A model generated the notes under the pieces. It saw only the letters and a program-made list of their open reading frames with translations, did no database searches and was not told where the DNA came from. DNA of 11,407 nucleotides, taken from assembly GCA_026125835.1 (NCBI GenBank), contig JAHCKJ010000047.1, positions 1-11,407 on the forward strand. Reading direction: 5' to 3'. The translations under genes and the position numbers were made by a program. Shown one piece after another: positions 1 to 6,649 of this stretch (positions within the stretch are counted from its first letter, which is position 1; each line of letters begins with the position of its first letter). Source of the stretch: Sphingopyxis sp. (lineage in GTDB: Bacteria > Pseudomonadota > Alphaproteobacteria > Sphingomonadales > Sphingomonadaceae).

Positions 1-1
1 A

Positions 2-25
2 CGTGTCTCGACTTCGCTCGACACG
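2..25. repeat. Short palindromic intergenic element
   Basis: Perfect 6-bp arms (CGTGTC at 2-7 and GACACG at 20-25) enclose a 12-nt loop that contains two TCGA copies, followed by GAACGG. From memory this resembles a motif scattered between genes in sphingomonad genomes, but I cannot count copies here. It lies 55 bp before the DUF808 start, so it could be the tail of the preceding gene's terminator region or a mobile palindromic element. No T-tract follows it. The rest of 26-80 holds only a weak purine-rich stretch (AGAAGAAAGA) that could act as the ribosome-binding site for the next gene. Confidence 0.5.
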
Positions 26-80
26 AACGGCAAGAGGGATGACGAACGCCGTCACCGAATAGAAGAAAGACCAGCACCCC

Positions 81-1022
81 ATGCCCTCCGGCCTTTTTGC
101 CTTGCTCGACGATGTCGCCACGATCGCCAAGGTCGCGGCGGCCAGCGTCGACGATATTGGCGCCGCAGCGTCGAAAGCGGGGATCAAGGCCGCGGGGGTG
201 GTGGTCGACGATGCCGCGGTCACCCCGCGCTACGTCACCGGGTTCCAGCCGAACCGCGAACTGCCGATCATCTGGCGGATCGCCAAGGGATCGATGTTCA
301 ACAAGCTGGTGCTGATCCTCCCCGCGCTGCTGCTGCTGTCGGCGGTCGCGCAATGGGCGATCACGCCGCTGTTGATGGTCGGCGGCGCCTATCTGTGTTT
401 CGAGGGCGCCGAGAAGGTCTGGCACAGCCTTGCGGCAAAGAAGCATAGTCTGGCCGAAAAAGCGGCAGAGGTGGTCGATCCGGACCATGAGGAGACCATG
501 GTCAAGGGCGCGATCCGCACCGATTTCATCCTGTCGGCCGAAATCATGGTGATCGCGCTCAACGAGGTGCTGGACCAGGCTTTGGCGATGCGCGCCGCGA
601 CGTTGATTGTGATCGCGATCGCAATCACGGTGGCGGTCTATGGCGTCGTCGGGCTGATCGTGAAGATGGACGACATCGGCCTGCATATGGCCAAGGCCGG
701 TTCGGCGGCCCGGCGCGCCATCGGGCGCGGGCTCGTCAATTTCATGCCCAAATTGCTTGCGACGCTGGCGGTTGTCGGGACCGCCGCGATGCTGTGGGTC
801 GGCGGGCAGATATTCCTGCACGGGCTGGACCAATATCATATCGGCAATCTGGGGCATGGCCTCCACGATTTCGCCCATGCGGTCGCGGGCGGCCTGCCGG
901 GTGCCGGTTTCTGGGAATGGGTGATTAGCGCTGCCGGTGCGGGGGTGTTCGGATTGTTGCTGGGCGGGCTGATCGTCGCGGTGCTGCATCTGGTGCCGGG
1001 GAAGAAAGCGGCGGCGCACTAA
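81..1022 (+). CDS. DUF808 family (YedI-like) inner-membrane protein
   Basis: Predicted 313-residue membrane protein, close to the length of E. coli YedI (about 305). The N-terminus MPSGLFALLDDVATIAKVAAASVDD and the following segments up to GFQPNRELPIIWRIAKG (about residues 54-70) are typical of DUF808. Likely hydrophobic segments are at about 71-105, 149-166, 172-194, 222-247 and 278-304. A soluble, charged stretch lies at about 110-145 and a small lysine-rich tail ends the protein. The ATG at 81 is preceded by the purine-rich AGAAGAAAGA. The family has no established biochemical role, so none is assigned. It converges on the polyamine cluster and shares no operon with it. The family call is firm; the membrane topology is estimated by eye. 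Confidence 0.88.
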   Translation: MPSGLFALLDDVATIAKVAAASVDDIGAAASKAGIKAAGVVVDDAAVTPRYVTGFQPNRELPIIWRIAKGSMFNKLVLILPALLLLSAVAQWAITPLLMVGGAYLCFEGAEKVWHSLAAKKHSLAEKAAEVVDPDHEETMVKGAIRTDFILSAEIMVIALNEVLDQALAMRAATLIVIAIAITVAVYGVVGLIVKMDDIGLHMAKAGSAARRAIGRGLVNFMPKLLATLAVVGTAAMLWVGGQIFLHGLDQYHIGNLGHGLHDFAHAVAGGLPGAGFWEWVISAAGAGVFGLLLGGLIVAVLHLVPGKKAAAH

Positions 1023-1026
1023 ATTC

Positions 1027-1148
1027 GCCCTCTCCTTCAGGGGAGGGCAGCGAGACTTGCCAGCTTGCCGGCCTAGTCGCAGCGGGTGGGGGCCGGAGGC
1101 CTTGCGCTACGCCGCGAGCCCCCCAACCCCTCCCCTGAAGGGGAGGGG
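1027..1148. repeat. Paired-hairpin intergenic repeat between convergent genes
   Basis: The spacer between the two convergent genes holds two strong hairpins. The first, at 1027-1048, has 9-bp arms with one G-T wobble and loop TTCA. The second, at 1127-1148, has perfect 9-bp arms (CCCCTCCCC/GGGGAGGGG) and loop TGAA. The two hairpins are related to each other as inverted copies. Between them, GGGTGGGGGC (1084-1093) can pair with GCCCCCCAACCC (1118-1129) with a small bulge, so the whole block can fold as one long imperfect stem. The position suits a two-way transcription barrier. Neither hairpin is followed by a T-run on its exit side, so a classical intrinsic terminator is not proven. It looks like a dispersed palindromic repeat family member. 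Confidence 0.65.
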
Positions 1149-1153
1149 CTAAA

Positions 1154-2284
1154 TTACCCCAGCAACACCACCGGGCTGTCGGCGCGCCAATGCATGCTCA
1201 CCCGGTCGTCCCAGGTAAAATCTTCCTGGTCGTGGCGCGACAGATTGGGGCGCGAGACGCGGATGCGCGCACCGCCGTCCAGCTCGATCTCGAACAAGGT
1301 GATGTCGCCGAGGTAGCTCATGCCTTTGATCTTGCCGCGCGCGAAATTATAGCCATCGGGCGCGTCCTGCGCCGCCGCTTTGACCGCCTTGCCTTCGCCT
1401 GGAACGTGCAAATAGATTTTCTCGGGGCGTAGCGCGACCCACACGTCCGCGCCGTGCGGGCCGGTGACGCCGTGGTTGAGGTAAATCTTGCCGACCCCGG
1501 GACAATCTACCGCGGCCTTGTCGGGTTCGTCGAGGGTCAGCTTGCCCTCGAAGATGTTCACGGAGCCGACGAAGTCGGCGACGAAGCGGTTGGCGGGATA
1601 TTCGTAGAGGTCGGACGGGGTCGCGAGCTGTGCGACTTCGCCCTTGTTGATCACCCCGATACGGCACGCCATCGACAGCGCCTCGTCCTGATCGTGGGTG
1701 ACGGTGACGAAAGTAATGCCGACCTTTTCCTGTAATTCGGAAAGCTCGAATTGCATCTGCGCGCGCAGTTTGGCGTCGAGCGCCGAGAGCGGCTCGTCGA
1801 GCAGCAGCACCTTGGGGCGCATCACCAGACTGCGCGCGAGCGCGACGCGTTGCCTTTGGCCGCCCGACATCTGGTCGGGCATACGCTCGCCAAAACCGCC
1901 GAGCTTGACCAGTTCGAGCGCCTCGGCGACGCGAGCCTTGATCTCGGCACCCTTCACGCCCGCGATCTTGAGGCCATAGGCGACATTGTCGGCGACGCTC
2001 ATGTGCGGGAACACCGCATAGCTTTGGAAAACCATGTTCACCGGGCGCTTGTTCGGGGGGATGCCCGCCATGTCCTGCCCGTCGATCAGGATGCGCCCCT
2101 CCGTCGGCAACTCGAAACCCGCGATCATCCGCAGCAAGGTGGTCTTCCCGCAGCCCGAAGGGCCGAGCAGCACGAAAAATTCGCCCGCGTTGATGTCGAG
2201 GCTGACATTGTCGACCGCGGTGACCTTGCCAAAGCGTTTCGACACATTCTGGATCTGGATGATCGGCTTGGCGGGTTCGGTCAT
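1154..2284 (-). CDS. potG: Polyamine ABC transporter ATP-binding protein (PotA/PotG type)
   Basis: 376-residue ATPase that would power polyamine import on the cytoplasmic face. Visible motifs: Walker A GPSGCGKTT (41-49), Q-loop VFQSYAVFPHMS (85-96), signature MSGGQRQRVALARSL (139-153), Walker B VLLLDEPLSALD (159-170) and switch histidine TVTHDQ (194-199). The C-terminal third carries the TOBE-type regulatory domain (about 285-365, beginning ALRPEKI and including GMSYLGD). The open frame runs far upstream, but the ATG at 2284 (MTEPAKPI) gives the family length and begins 2 bp after the permease stop. It has no clear Shine-Dalgarno, which suggests translational coupling. It is the last gene of the unit, whereas E. 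coli potFGHI has the ATPase second. PotG versus PotA cannot be decided from sequence alone. Confidence 0.93.
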   Translation of the reverse strand: MTEPAKPIIQIQNVSKRFGKVTAVDNVSLDINAGEFFVLLGPSGCGKTTLLRMIAGFELPTEGRILIDGQDMAGIPPNKRPVNMVFQSYAVFPHMSVADNVAYGLKIAGVKGAEIKARVAEALELVKLGGFGERMPDQMSGGQRQRVALARSLVMRPKVLLLDEPLSALDAKLRAQMQFELSELQEKVGITFVTVTHDQDEALSMACRIGVINKGEVAQLATPSDLYEYPANRFVADFVGSVNIFEGKLTLDEPDKAAVDCPGVGKIYLNHGVTGPHGADVWVALRPEKIYLHVPGEGKAVKAAAQDAPDGYNFARGKIKGMSYLGDITLFEIELDGGARIRVSRPNLSRHDQEDFTWDDRVSMHWRADSPVVLLG

Positions 2285-2286
2285 GG

Positions 2287-3129
2287 TCAGTGGGTTTCCG
2301 CAATGGCTTTCACGCCCTGGGCCTTGAGCGCGATAAAGGTCAGGACGACGGTCAGGATGATCAGCAGGGTCGACGCCGCATTGACCTCGGGCGTCACCGA
2401 GAAGCGGACCATCGAATAGACCTTCACCGGAAAGGTGATCGTGTCGGGGCCGCTGGTGAAATAGGTGATGACGAAATCGTCGAGGCTCAATGTGAAGGCG
2501 AGGAGGGCGCCCGCGACCAGCGCGGGTTTGATATGCGGGATCAGCACGTCGCGGAACACTTGCGCTTCGCTGGCGCCGAGGTCCTTGGCGGCTTCCTCCT
2601 GCTCGCGGTTGAAACTCGCCAGCCGCGAGCGGACGACCATGGTGACGAAGGGGAAGCAGAAGGTGATGTGCGCGATGGTGATTGCGCCGAGGTTGAACGG
2701 CCAGACCAGGTCGGTCGGCCAGCCGACCGCGGCGAAGAACATCAGGAAGGCGACGCCGAGGCAGATTTCGGGGACGATGATCGGCAGCGAGATCGTGCCG
2801 TCGATTGCGCCCTTCCACGGGAAACGGAAGCGCCACAGCATCACCGCGGCGAGTGTGCCGAGGACGAGGCTGGCCAGCGTCGCGAGCGCCGCGATGGTCA
2901 GCGAATTGATCAGCGCTTCGACCAGCTGGTCGTTACCCAGTGCCTTCTCGTAATATTTGGTGGTGAAGCCGCGCCACACGACGTTGCGCTTGCTGTCGTT
3001 GAAGCTGAAGACCATCAGCACGACGAGCGGCGCGTAGAGAAAGACCATCACCGCGCCGACCCACAGCCGCATCCACAGCGTGCGGCTATATTCGAGCGGG
3101 GCAATCGGCGCGCGCGCGAACAGGGCCAT
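2287..3129 (-). CDS. potI: Polyamine ABC transporter permease (PotI/PotC type)
   Basis: 280-residue inner-membrane permease of the BPD_transp_1 family. A first membrane span at about 23-45 leads into the PotC/PotI-like periplasmic segment (LYAPLVVLMVFSFNDSKRN, 31-49). Further spans lie at about 72-99, 113-133, 145-166, 201-222 and 250-270. The EAA loop that docks on the ATPase is NREQEEAAKDLGASEAQVF (174-192), followed by DVLIPHIKPAL. The ATG shares its A with the upstream permease stop (TGATG), and GGAGGT (complement of 3136-3141) sits 6 nt before it, so the start is well fixed. It would pair with the other permease to form the channel. Putrescine versus spermidine specificity is not visible in the permease. 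Confidence 0.93.
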   Translation of the reverse strand: MALFARAPIAPLEYSRTLWMRLWVGAVMVFLYAPLVVLMVFSFNDSKRNVVWRGFTTKYYEKALGNDQLVEALINSLTIAALATLASLVLGTLAAVMLWRFRFPWKGAIDGTISLPIIVPEICLGVAFLMFFAAVGWPTDLVWPFNLGAITIAHITFCFPFVTMVVRSRLASFNREQEEAAKDLGASEAQVFRDVLIPHIKPALVAGALLAFTLSLDDFVITYFTSGPDTITFPVKVYSMVRFSVTPEVNAASTLLIILTVVLTFIALKAQGVKAIAETH

Positions 3130-4034
3130 CAGCGGACCTCCGGCACTTTTTTGCGCATCGACTGGATCGCGATCAGGATGAACATCGCATAGATGAGCAG
3201 GAACGACAGCGCGGCGCCGAACGGCCAGTCATTCGCTTTTTTGAACTGGCGTTCGATCACATTGGCGATCATCTGGCTGTCGGTGCCGCCCATCAGGTCG
3301 GGGGTCAGATAGGCACCGAGTGCGGGGATCAGCGTGATCATCACCCCGGCGATGATGCCGGGCGCCGCGAGCGGCACGACGATGCGCATGATCGTGCGGA
3401 AATGCCCCGCGCCGAGGTCGAGGCTGGCCTCGATCAGGCTGCGGTCGAGCCGGTCGAGCGCGGCGTAGAGCGGCAGCACCATGAAGGGCAGATGGACATA
3501 GACCAGTCCGAACACGACCGCAAAATTGTTGAACAGCAGCTGCACCGGCTCCCACGTCGGCAGCGGTTGCAGGCCGACCAGCGTCTTGATCCAGCTCGTC
3601 CCTTCCCACAGCGCACCAAGCCCCTTGTTGGCGAATCCCTGCGTGCCCAGCAGCATCATCAGCGCATAGGTGCGGATCAGCAGGTTGGTCCAGAAGGGCA
3701 GCATGATGCCGAGCAGCAGCCACGGCCGCCATTTCTCGCTGGCAAAGGTGATCGCCATTGCGACCGGGAAACCGACGATCAGGCAGATCAGGGTGACGAG
3801 CGCCGCGACCGCGAAGCTCTTGCCGAAAATGGTGAGATAGAGCCATTCGGTGGCGCGCTTGTAATTGTCGAGCGTGCCAGAAATATCAATGTCGGTGAGG
3901 CCGCGGTTCTCGCCGAAGCTGTAGAGCCAGACGATGGCCATCGGCACGAGGAAGAAGAGGAGCACCCAGAACAGGGTCGGCAGCGATACCGCCGCGAAGG
4001 TCCGTTTGCTCGTCTTCCAGTCCTGTTCGGCCAC
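3129..4034 (-). CDS. potH: Polyamine ABC transporter permease (PotH/PotB type)
   Basis: 301-residue permease, the first of the heteromeric pair. After a short charged N-terminus comes a membrane span at about 17-39 (including LFWVLLFFLVPMAIVWLYSF), typical of PotB/PotH. More spans lie at about 73-97, 104-131, 168-193, 219-242 and 273-292. The EAA-like docking loop is SLIEASLDLGAGHFRTIMRIV (199-219). The start codon is GTG at 4034, with no alternative start close by in frame. AAGG and a run of G precede it, and it begins 18 bp after the stop of the binding protein. Its stop overlaps the next permease start by one base. Family assignment is firm; PotH versus PotB is a naming choice based on the PotF-like neighbour. 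Confidence 0.92.
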   Translation of the reverse strand: MAEQDWKTSKRTFAAVSLPTLFWVLLFFLVPMAIVWLYSFGENRGLTDIDISGTLDNYKRATEWLYLTIFGKSFAVAALVTLICLIVGFPVAMAITFASEKWRPWLLLGIMLPFWTNLLIRTYALMMLLGTQGFANKGLGALWEGTSWIKTLVGLQPLPTWEPVQLLFNNFAVVFGLVYVHLPFMVLPLYAALDRLDRSLIEASLDLGAGHFRTIMRIVVPLAAPGIIAGVMITLIPALGAYLTPDLMGGTDSQMIANVIERQFKKANDWPFGAALSFLLIYAMFILIAIQSMRKKVPEVR

Positions 4035-4052
4035 CCCCCAAGCCTTTCGTTT

Positions 4053-5159
4053 TTACGCCGCACGCACCCGCGTAAAGGCTTCCTCGAACAGCGGCTGCAA
4101 GGTCGGATTGAACTTTGCATATTCGCATTTTGCCAGCACGTCGGCGGGCGGATAGATGACCGGGTTGTTCTTGTAGTTGTCGGGCATCAGCGCCTTCGCC
4201 GCGGCGTTCGGGGTCGGGTAGAGGATCGTTTCGGTGATCTTCTTTCCGACTTCGCCGTCGAGGATATAGTTGATGAAGGCGTGCGCGTTCTTGGGATGCG
4301 GGGCGCCTTTCGGAATGCACAGATTGTCCGAATTGAGCTGGCTGCCTTCCTTCGGCACGACGAAATCGATGTCGTTATCCTCGGTCATCGCCTGCGCGAT
4401 GTCGCCGTTATATTCGAGCACCAGGTCGATATCGCCCTTGAGCAGCAGATCCTGACCGTCGTCGACGTGGAAATTCTTCACATTGGGCTTTTGCTTGATC
4501 ATCATCGCTTCGATCGTCGCGATGTCGGCGGGGGTCAGCGCGTTGACCGATTTGCCGAGATATTTGCCATAGAGGCGGAACATGTCGCCGGCTTCGGACA
4601 GCCAGGCGATGCGGCCGGCATATTCGGGGCTGTCGAACAGGACTTTCCAGCTGTCGGGTTTGGCCTTCACCTTCGACTTGCGATAGCCGATCCCGAGCGC
4701 GAGCCAGGTGTAGGGCATCGAGAATTTGCGGCCCATGTCGTAATCGACGTCGATGAAGGTCGGGTCGATATTCTTCATATTGGGGATCGCAGCATGGTCG
4801 AGCGCCTGCAACATGCCCGCCTGCGCCATGCGTTCGACAAAGTCGTTCGAGGGAACGATGACGTCGTACCCGGGGTTGCCCGCCTTGAATTTCGCGAACA
4901 GCACATCGTTGCTGTCGAACAGGTCCATCTTGACCTCGATGCCGCTGGCCTCCTTGAAATCGTCGAGCGTCGTCTCGCCGATATAGGTGTCCCAGTTGTA
5001 GAAGTTGAGCTTGGCTTCCTCGCCGTTCGCGAGCTTCTTGCCTTCGCCCTTGCTGCACGCGGCGAGGCCGCCGAAGCTGATCCCGATGGCGGCGACGCCC
5101 ATCGCCTGAAGCAGCGAGCGGCGCCCGCGGGTCTGTTTGACCAGTTCGTTGAAATCCAT
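4053..5159 (-). CDS. potF: Polyamine-binding lipoprotein of ABC importer (PotF/PotD type)
   Basis: 368-residue solute-binding protein that would capture putrescine or spermidine outside the inner membrane. The N-terminus has RGRRSLLQAMG (11-21), a twin-arginine-like motif, then a hydrophobic stretch and the lipobox LAAC with Cys35. The mature part shows the PotD/PotF hallmarks LNFYNWDTYIGETTLDDF (51-68), YDVIVPSNDFVERM (98-111), MPYTWLALGIGYR (148-160) and LVLEYNGDIAQA (247-258). W56, Y59 and D253 sit where polyamine contacts are expected. The chosen ATG at 5159 has AGGGAGG (complement of 5166-5172) 6 nt upstream. A TTG 27 nt further upstream is in frame but lacks such a site. A 91-bp gap separates it from the enzyme gene upstream, the largest gap in the unit. 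Confidence 0.93.
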   Translation of the reverse strand: MDFNELVKQTRGRRSLLQAMGVAAIGISFGGLAACSKGEGKKLANGEEAKLNFYNWDTYIGETTLDDFKEASGIEVKMDLFDSNDVLFAKFKAGNPGYDVIVPSNDFVERMAQAGMLQALDHAAIPNMKNIDPTFIDVDYDMGRKFSMPYTWLALGIGYRKSKVKAKPDSWKVLFDSPEYAGRIAWLSEAGDMFRLYGKYLGKSVNALTPADIATIEAMMIKQKPNVKNFHVDDGQDLLLKGDIDLVLEYNGDIAQAMTEDNDIDFVVPKEGSQLNSDNLCIPKGAPHPKNAHAFINYILDGEVGKKITETILYPTPNAAAKALMPDNYKNNPVIYPPADVLAKCEYAKFNPTLQPLFEEAFTRVRAA

Positions 5160-5250
5160 CGCGAGCCTCCCTGTCTGTGACGTCAAGCTGACTCAATCGG
5201 GCGCGCTTGGGAAGTGGTTTTTTGCGCTGCACCAAGATTCCGTGAAACTT
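5160..5250 (-). other. 91-bp spacer between enzyme genes and transporter genes
   Basis: This is the only sizeable gap in the eight-gene row. It contains the strong ribosome-binding site of the binding-protein gene (complement of 5166-5172) and an 8-bp perfect palindrome TGACGTCA at 5178-5185. A run of six A residues on the transcribed-sense strand lies at about 5218-5223. No hairpin with a T-tract was found after the synthetase stop, and no convincing -35/-10 pair. A secondary promoter for the importer is possible because of the gap size but is not demonstrated. Confidence 0.35.
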
Positions 5251-6642
5251 TCATGCGTTGCGCAGGTACCAATCGTAATCGAGCGTCGGAACGACGCTGA
5301 AATAATTATCCTGTTCGACGCGTTTGACGATGCTGAACATGTCGACGAAGCGGTCGCCGAGATAGTCGCGCATCAGCCCGGAAGCGTGGAAACGATCGAC
5401 GGCGGCAAACCAGTTCGACGGCGGCTTGTCGTCGCCGCTGTTGTCGCGATCGTAGCCGTTGCCGACGACGGCGGCGCCGGGATCGGCCTTCGTCGTCATG
5501 CCGTGGTGCATGCCCGCGAGCACGGCGGCGACCGCGAGATAGGGGTTGGCGTCGGCGCCGCAGGCCCGATGCTCGACATGGCGGCTGGGCGGCGGGCCGG
5601 CGGGGACGCGGAACGACACGGTGCGGTTGTTGACGCCCCAGGTCGGCGCGACCGGGGCATAGCTGTTCGCCTTGAACCGGCGATAGCTGTTCGCGTGCGG
5701 GGCAAAAAGCGCAAAGGCATCGCCGACGGTGCCGATCATCCCGCCGATCGCGTGGCGCAGCGCCGGGGTGCCTTCGGGGTCGTCGCTGGCGAAGATGTTG
5801 ATCCCCGCCCCGTCGTTGACCGAGACATGGATGTGCATCCCGCTGCCTGCCTGTTCGGCAAAGGGCTTGGCCATGAAGGTGGCTTCGAGGCCGTGCTGCT
5901 GCGCCACCGCCTTGACCAGCCGTTTGTACATGATCGCATCGTCGCAGGCGCGCAGCGCGTCGGGCTTGTGGCGCAGCGTCAGCTCGAACTGGCCCGGGGC
6001 GAATTCGGAAATCGCGCTTTCGAGCGGAATGTCCTGCACATCGGTCGCCGCGTACAGCGCGTCAAAGAAGGGGCGGAAATCGTCGAGCTCGCGGAGGCCA
6101 TAGACTTCGACATTGCGCGGCGTATCGCGGCTATAGCCGGGCCGGGCGGGGCGCACCGTGCCGTCGCGGGCGCGGCGCGGATCGACGAGATAGAATTCGA
6201 GCTCGACCGCGAGCACCGGGGTCAGCCCGTCGGCGGTGAAGCGATCGATCACGCGGCCGAGGACGTGGCGCGGATCAAGATCGTGCGGCGTCCCGTCGAG
6301 CTCGTAGAAATCGACGAGGAATTGCGCGGCATGATCGCCGCCCCAAGGGGTGCGGACGAGGGTGCCGGGAATCGGCTTCATCGAGCGGTCGGCGTCACCA
6401 TCCTCCCACACCAGCCCGGTTTCGACGGTGTCCTGCCCGGTAATATCGACGACCGTGATCGAACCGGGAAACATCCGCCCGCTTTCGTACACCGCCAGCA
6501 CCTCGTGCTGGCGCAACCGCTTGCCGCGCGGCACGCCGCCCATGTCGGTATAGATCATCTCGATCGAATCGACGTCGGGATTGGTCTTGAAAAAGGCCTC
6601 GGCCTCCGACCGCGGCGCGATCACGCCCGATGATTTCGACAT
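5251..6642 (-). CDS. puuA: Glutamine synthetase family protein, probable gamma-glutamylpolyamine synthetase (paralogue 1)
   Basis: 463-residue type I glutamine-synthetase fold enzyme of the PuuA branch, expected to ligate glutamate to a primary amine such as putrescine using ATP. The N-terminal beta-grasp has DSIEMIYTDMGGVPRGKRL (25-43). The catalytic domain has VELEFYL (146-152), ISEFAPGQFELTL (211-223), GSGMHIHVSVND (266-277), APHANSYRRF (314-323), WGVNNRTVSFRVP (335-347) and RHVEHRACGADANPYLA (354-370). The metal-binding Glu/His and substrate-binding Arg positions are therefore retained. No adenylylation-site tyrosine motif of GlnA is evident. The ATG at 6642 lies 7 bp after the aminotransferase stop, and AAGGAG overlaps that gene's last codons. 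It is clearly diverged from the paralogue at 9273-10619, so the amine substrate may differ. PuuA-like is firm; the exact substrate is inference. Confidence 0.82.
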   Translation of the reverse strand: MSKSSGVIAPRSEAEAFFKTNPDVDSIEMIYTDMGGVPRGKRLRQHEVLAVYESGRMFPGSITVVDITGQDTVETGLVWEDGDADRSMKPIPGTLVRTPWGGDHAAQFLVDFYELDGTPHDLDPRHVLGRVIDRFTADGLTPVLAVELEFYLVDPRRARDGTVRPARPGYSRDTPRNVEVYGLRELDDFRPFFDALYAATDVQDIPLESAISEFAPGQFELTLRHKPDALRACDDAIMYKRLVKAVAQQHGLEATFMAKPFAEQAGSGMHIHVSVNDGAGINIFASDDPEGTPALRHAIGGMIGTVGDAFALFAPHANSYRRFKANSYAPVAPTWGVNNRTVSFRVPAGPPPSRHVEHRACGADANPYLAVAAVLAGMHHGMTTKADPGAAVVGNGYDRDNSGDDKPPSNWFAAVDRFHASGLMRDYLGDRFVDMFSIVKRVEQDNYFSVVPTLDYDWYLRNA

Positions 6643-6649
6643 CGCCCCT

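Noticed and set aside
1027..1048. Classical intrinsic terminator for the DUF808 gene
   Set aside because: The stem is strong but no T-run follows it; it is described as part of a repeat element instead.
2285..2836. N-terminal extension of the ATPase frame
   Set aside because: The extra 184 residues overlap the permease gene in another frame and are Arg/Pro-rich; the ATG at 2284 gives a complete family-length ATPase.
3402..5180. 592-codon plus-strand open frame opposite the importer genes, and a similar 498-codon frame at 5137-6633 and 300-codon frame at 2290-3192
   Set aside because: They lie exactly antisense to well-recognised genes, are rich in Arg/Asp/His/Val as expected for reverse frames of GC-rich genes, and show no domain motifs.
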